NCBI GenBank assembly: GCA_963765585.1
Contig: CAVXXB010000001.1
Coordinates: 62,001-126,000, forward strand
Reading direction: 5' to 3'
Source of the DNA: CAVXXB01 sp963765585
GTDB taxonomy: Bacteria > Calditrichota > Calditrichia > JAJRVZ01
Length of the DNA stretch: 64,000 nucleotides
The notes beneath the pieces were generated by a model. It ran no database searches and had not been told where the DNA came from. It worked only from the letters and a program-made list of their open reading frames with translations. A program made the translations under genes and the position numbers. Every line of letters starts with the position of its first letter. The stretch's first letter is position 1. Below, one piece after another: positions 63,036-64,000 of this stretch.

Positions 63036-63854
63036 TTAGACCTTCTGCCATAAATCATGAAAGTGGTTTACCGGGCCATGTCCCTGTCCTATTTTATAGT
63101 CTGCTCCTGAAATAATCGCACCGTTTATATATTTTTTTGCCCGGGTAACAGCTTCTGACACACTGTATCCCCGTGCCATAAATGCGGCAATCGCAGATGA
63201 AAGTGTGCACCCTGTGCCATGGGTGTTGACGGAGTCGATGCGGGCGGCATCATACCAATAATTACGGTTTTTCCCGAGGACCAGACAATCGGGGCTTTCT
63301 TTCCCACTAAAATGCCCGCCTTTCAATAAGACCGCTGTTGATCCGTATTTTAGCAAATCATTGGCCGCACCTGTCATTTCTTCTTTATTATTAATTTTTC
63401 TTCCCAATAATACCTCCGCTTCAGGTATGTTGGGTGTAATAACACTGGCCAACGGAAGCATCTCGGATCTTAGGGCCTCTATTGCATTGTCCTGGAGCAA
63501 TTTATCTCCGCTTTTTGCTACCATTACCGGATCAACCACAACATTCTCAATTTTCCACTTTTTTATATGAGTTGCTACAACTTTAATAACCTCCGGTGTT
63601 TGTAACATCCCTATTTTAACTGCATCAACACCGATATCTTCAAGAACAGCATCGATCTGATCGGCAACCATCTGAGCTGGTATTTCATGAATCGCAGTTA
63701 CGGCAACTGTGTTTTGTGCTGTAAGTGCAGTAATAACTGACATGCCATAACATCCCAAAGCCGAAAATGTTTTCAAATCGGCCTGAATACCGGCACCGCC
63801 GCCACTATCCGAACCGGCGATGGTCAATGCACGGTAATATTTCTTTTTTTCCAT
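63036..63854 (-). CDS. thiD: Hydroxymethylpyrimidine kinase/phosphomethylpyrimidine kinase
   Basis: ThiD phosphorylates HMP and HMP-phosphate for thiamine synthesis, with ATP. The 272 residues match throughout: IAGSDSGGGAGIQADLKTFSALGCYGMSVITALTAQNT, VVDPVMVAKSGDKLL, ITPNIPEAEVLLG, the anion-hole motif NTHGTGCTLSSAIAAFMARG and GHGPVNHFH. The gene converges with the hybrid kinase gene (34-base gap). No TPP riboswitch can be seen in the 145 bases upstream that are in the window. Confidence 0.96.
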   Translation of the reverse strand: MEKKKYYRALTIAGSDSGGGAGIQADLKTFSALGCYGMSVITALTAQNTVAVTAIHEIPAQMVADQIDAVLEDIGVDAVKIGMLQTPEVIKVVATHIKKWKIENVVVDPVMVAKSGDKLLQDNAIEALRSEMLPLASVITPNIPEAEVLLGRKINNKEEMTGAANDLLKYGSTAVLLKGGHFSGKESPDCLVLGKNRNYWYDAARIDSVNTHGTGCTLSSAIAAFMARGYSVSEAVTRAKKYINGAIISGADYKIGQGHGPVNHFHDLWQKV

Positions 63855-63890
63855 TATTTATCCTTTACTTATACCAACATGATAAAAAGG

Positions 63891-63987
63891 TAACCACAGA
63901 GCACACAGAGATATCCGTCATCCCTTCGGGGAACCTCCCGCTGATCCAGCACTCATTATCTGATTTTCACCACGAAGATCACGAAGG
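63891..63987. repeat. Oligomer words and dispersed GTCATCCC element at the right edge
   Basis: TAACCACAGAGCACACAGAG (63891) is followed by CCGTCATCCCTTCGGGGAAC and then CACCACGAAGATCACGAAGG (63968-63987). They are the same kinds of word found in other spacers of the window, but any matching right arm lies outside it. Confidence 0.5.
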
Positions 63988-64000
63988 AATATTATTAAAA

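Noticed and set aside
63855..64000. A TPP riboswitch before thiD
   Set aside because: The conserved CUGAGA and ACCUGA-type words are absent from the visible 145 bases.

Overview
The window reads as a chromosome segment of an uncultured, diderm, AT-rich bacterium of the FCB superphylum. I cannot fix the phylum; the gene content would suit Calditrichota, Neomarinimicrobiota or KSB1-type lineages. The basis is an LptD homologue and lipoprotein signal peptides (an outer membrane), an ExbB/ExbD/TonB set, a short Bacteroidota-style primary sigma factor (285 aa, no region 1.1), a DUF4835-like protein, and several promoter-like sites of the form TTG-N20-TAnnTT. Many starts are preceded by AGGA or GGAGG, which argues against Bacteroidota proper, where Shine-Dalgarno sites are usually weak or absent.

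Layout. Positions 1-1260 are very AT-rich: a broken PAS-sensor start, a small membrane protein overlapping it by ATGA, and possibly a decayed membrane gene. Positions 1268-24812 are a long housekeeping run, all on the minus strand. In transcription order it holds uppS, a small membrane protein, folC, rho, rpmE, a DUF1385 protein, prfA, prmC, rnr, lptD, tonB-exbB-exbD, holB, ricT, metG, tatD, rsmA, mgtE, recO and glyQS. Diverging from uppS on the plus strand are lepA, lepB, hemW, a secreted TPR protein, a secreted glutamine-amidotransferase-like protein, a YjbQ protein, a Glu-rich unknown protein, a PHP phosphatase and a CoA-binding protein (24983-35093). The minus strand then carries a FabL-like reductase, an acyl-CoA dehydrogenase, etfA, etfB and the sigma factor (35097-40920).

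Next come lysA-alr-DUF4835 (plus), tyrS and smpB (minus) and a tRNA-Leu(CAG). From 46.5 to 54 kb gene density drops. Lipoproteins, a VOC protein, dacB and polX are separated by repeat-rich spacers. Positions 54001-60146 form a TetR-TolC-adaptor-RND efflux operon behind a promoter with a perfect 15-bp palindrome. A soluble four-PAS hybrid histidine kinase and convergent thiD close the window.

Two features stand out. First, six genes carry seven single-base frame breaks (PAS gene, hemW, the Glu-rich gene twice, alr, tyrS, dacB). In each the downstream frame continues the same protein, so read or assembly error is the likeliest cause; six of the seven are insertions. Second, the spacers hold many short elements whose two arms are built from oligomer repeats in opposite orientation, plus a telomere-like (GATTAGG)10 array that forms the end of dacB. 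These look like a family of hairpin-forming intergenic elements. No phage, transposase or CRISPR array was seen.
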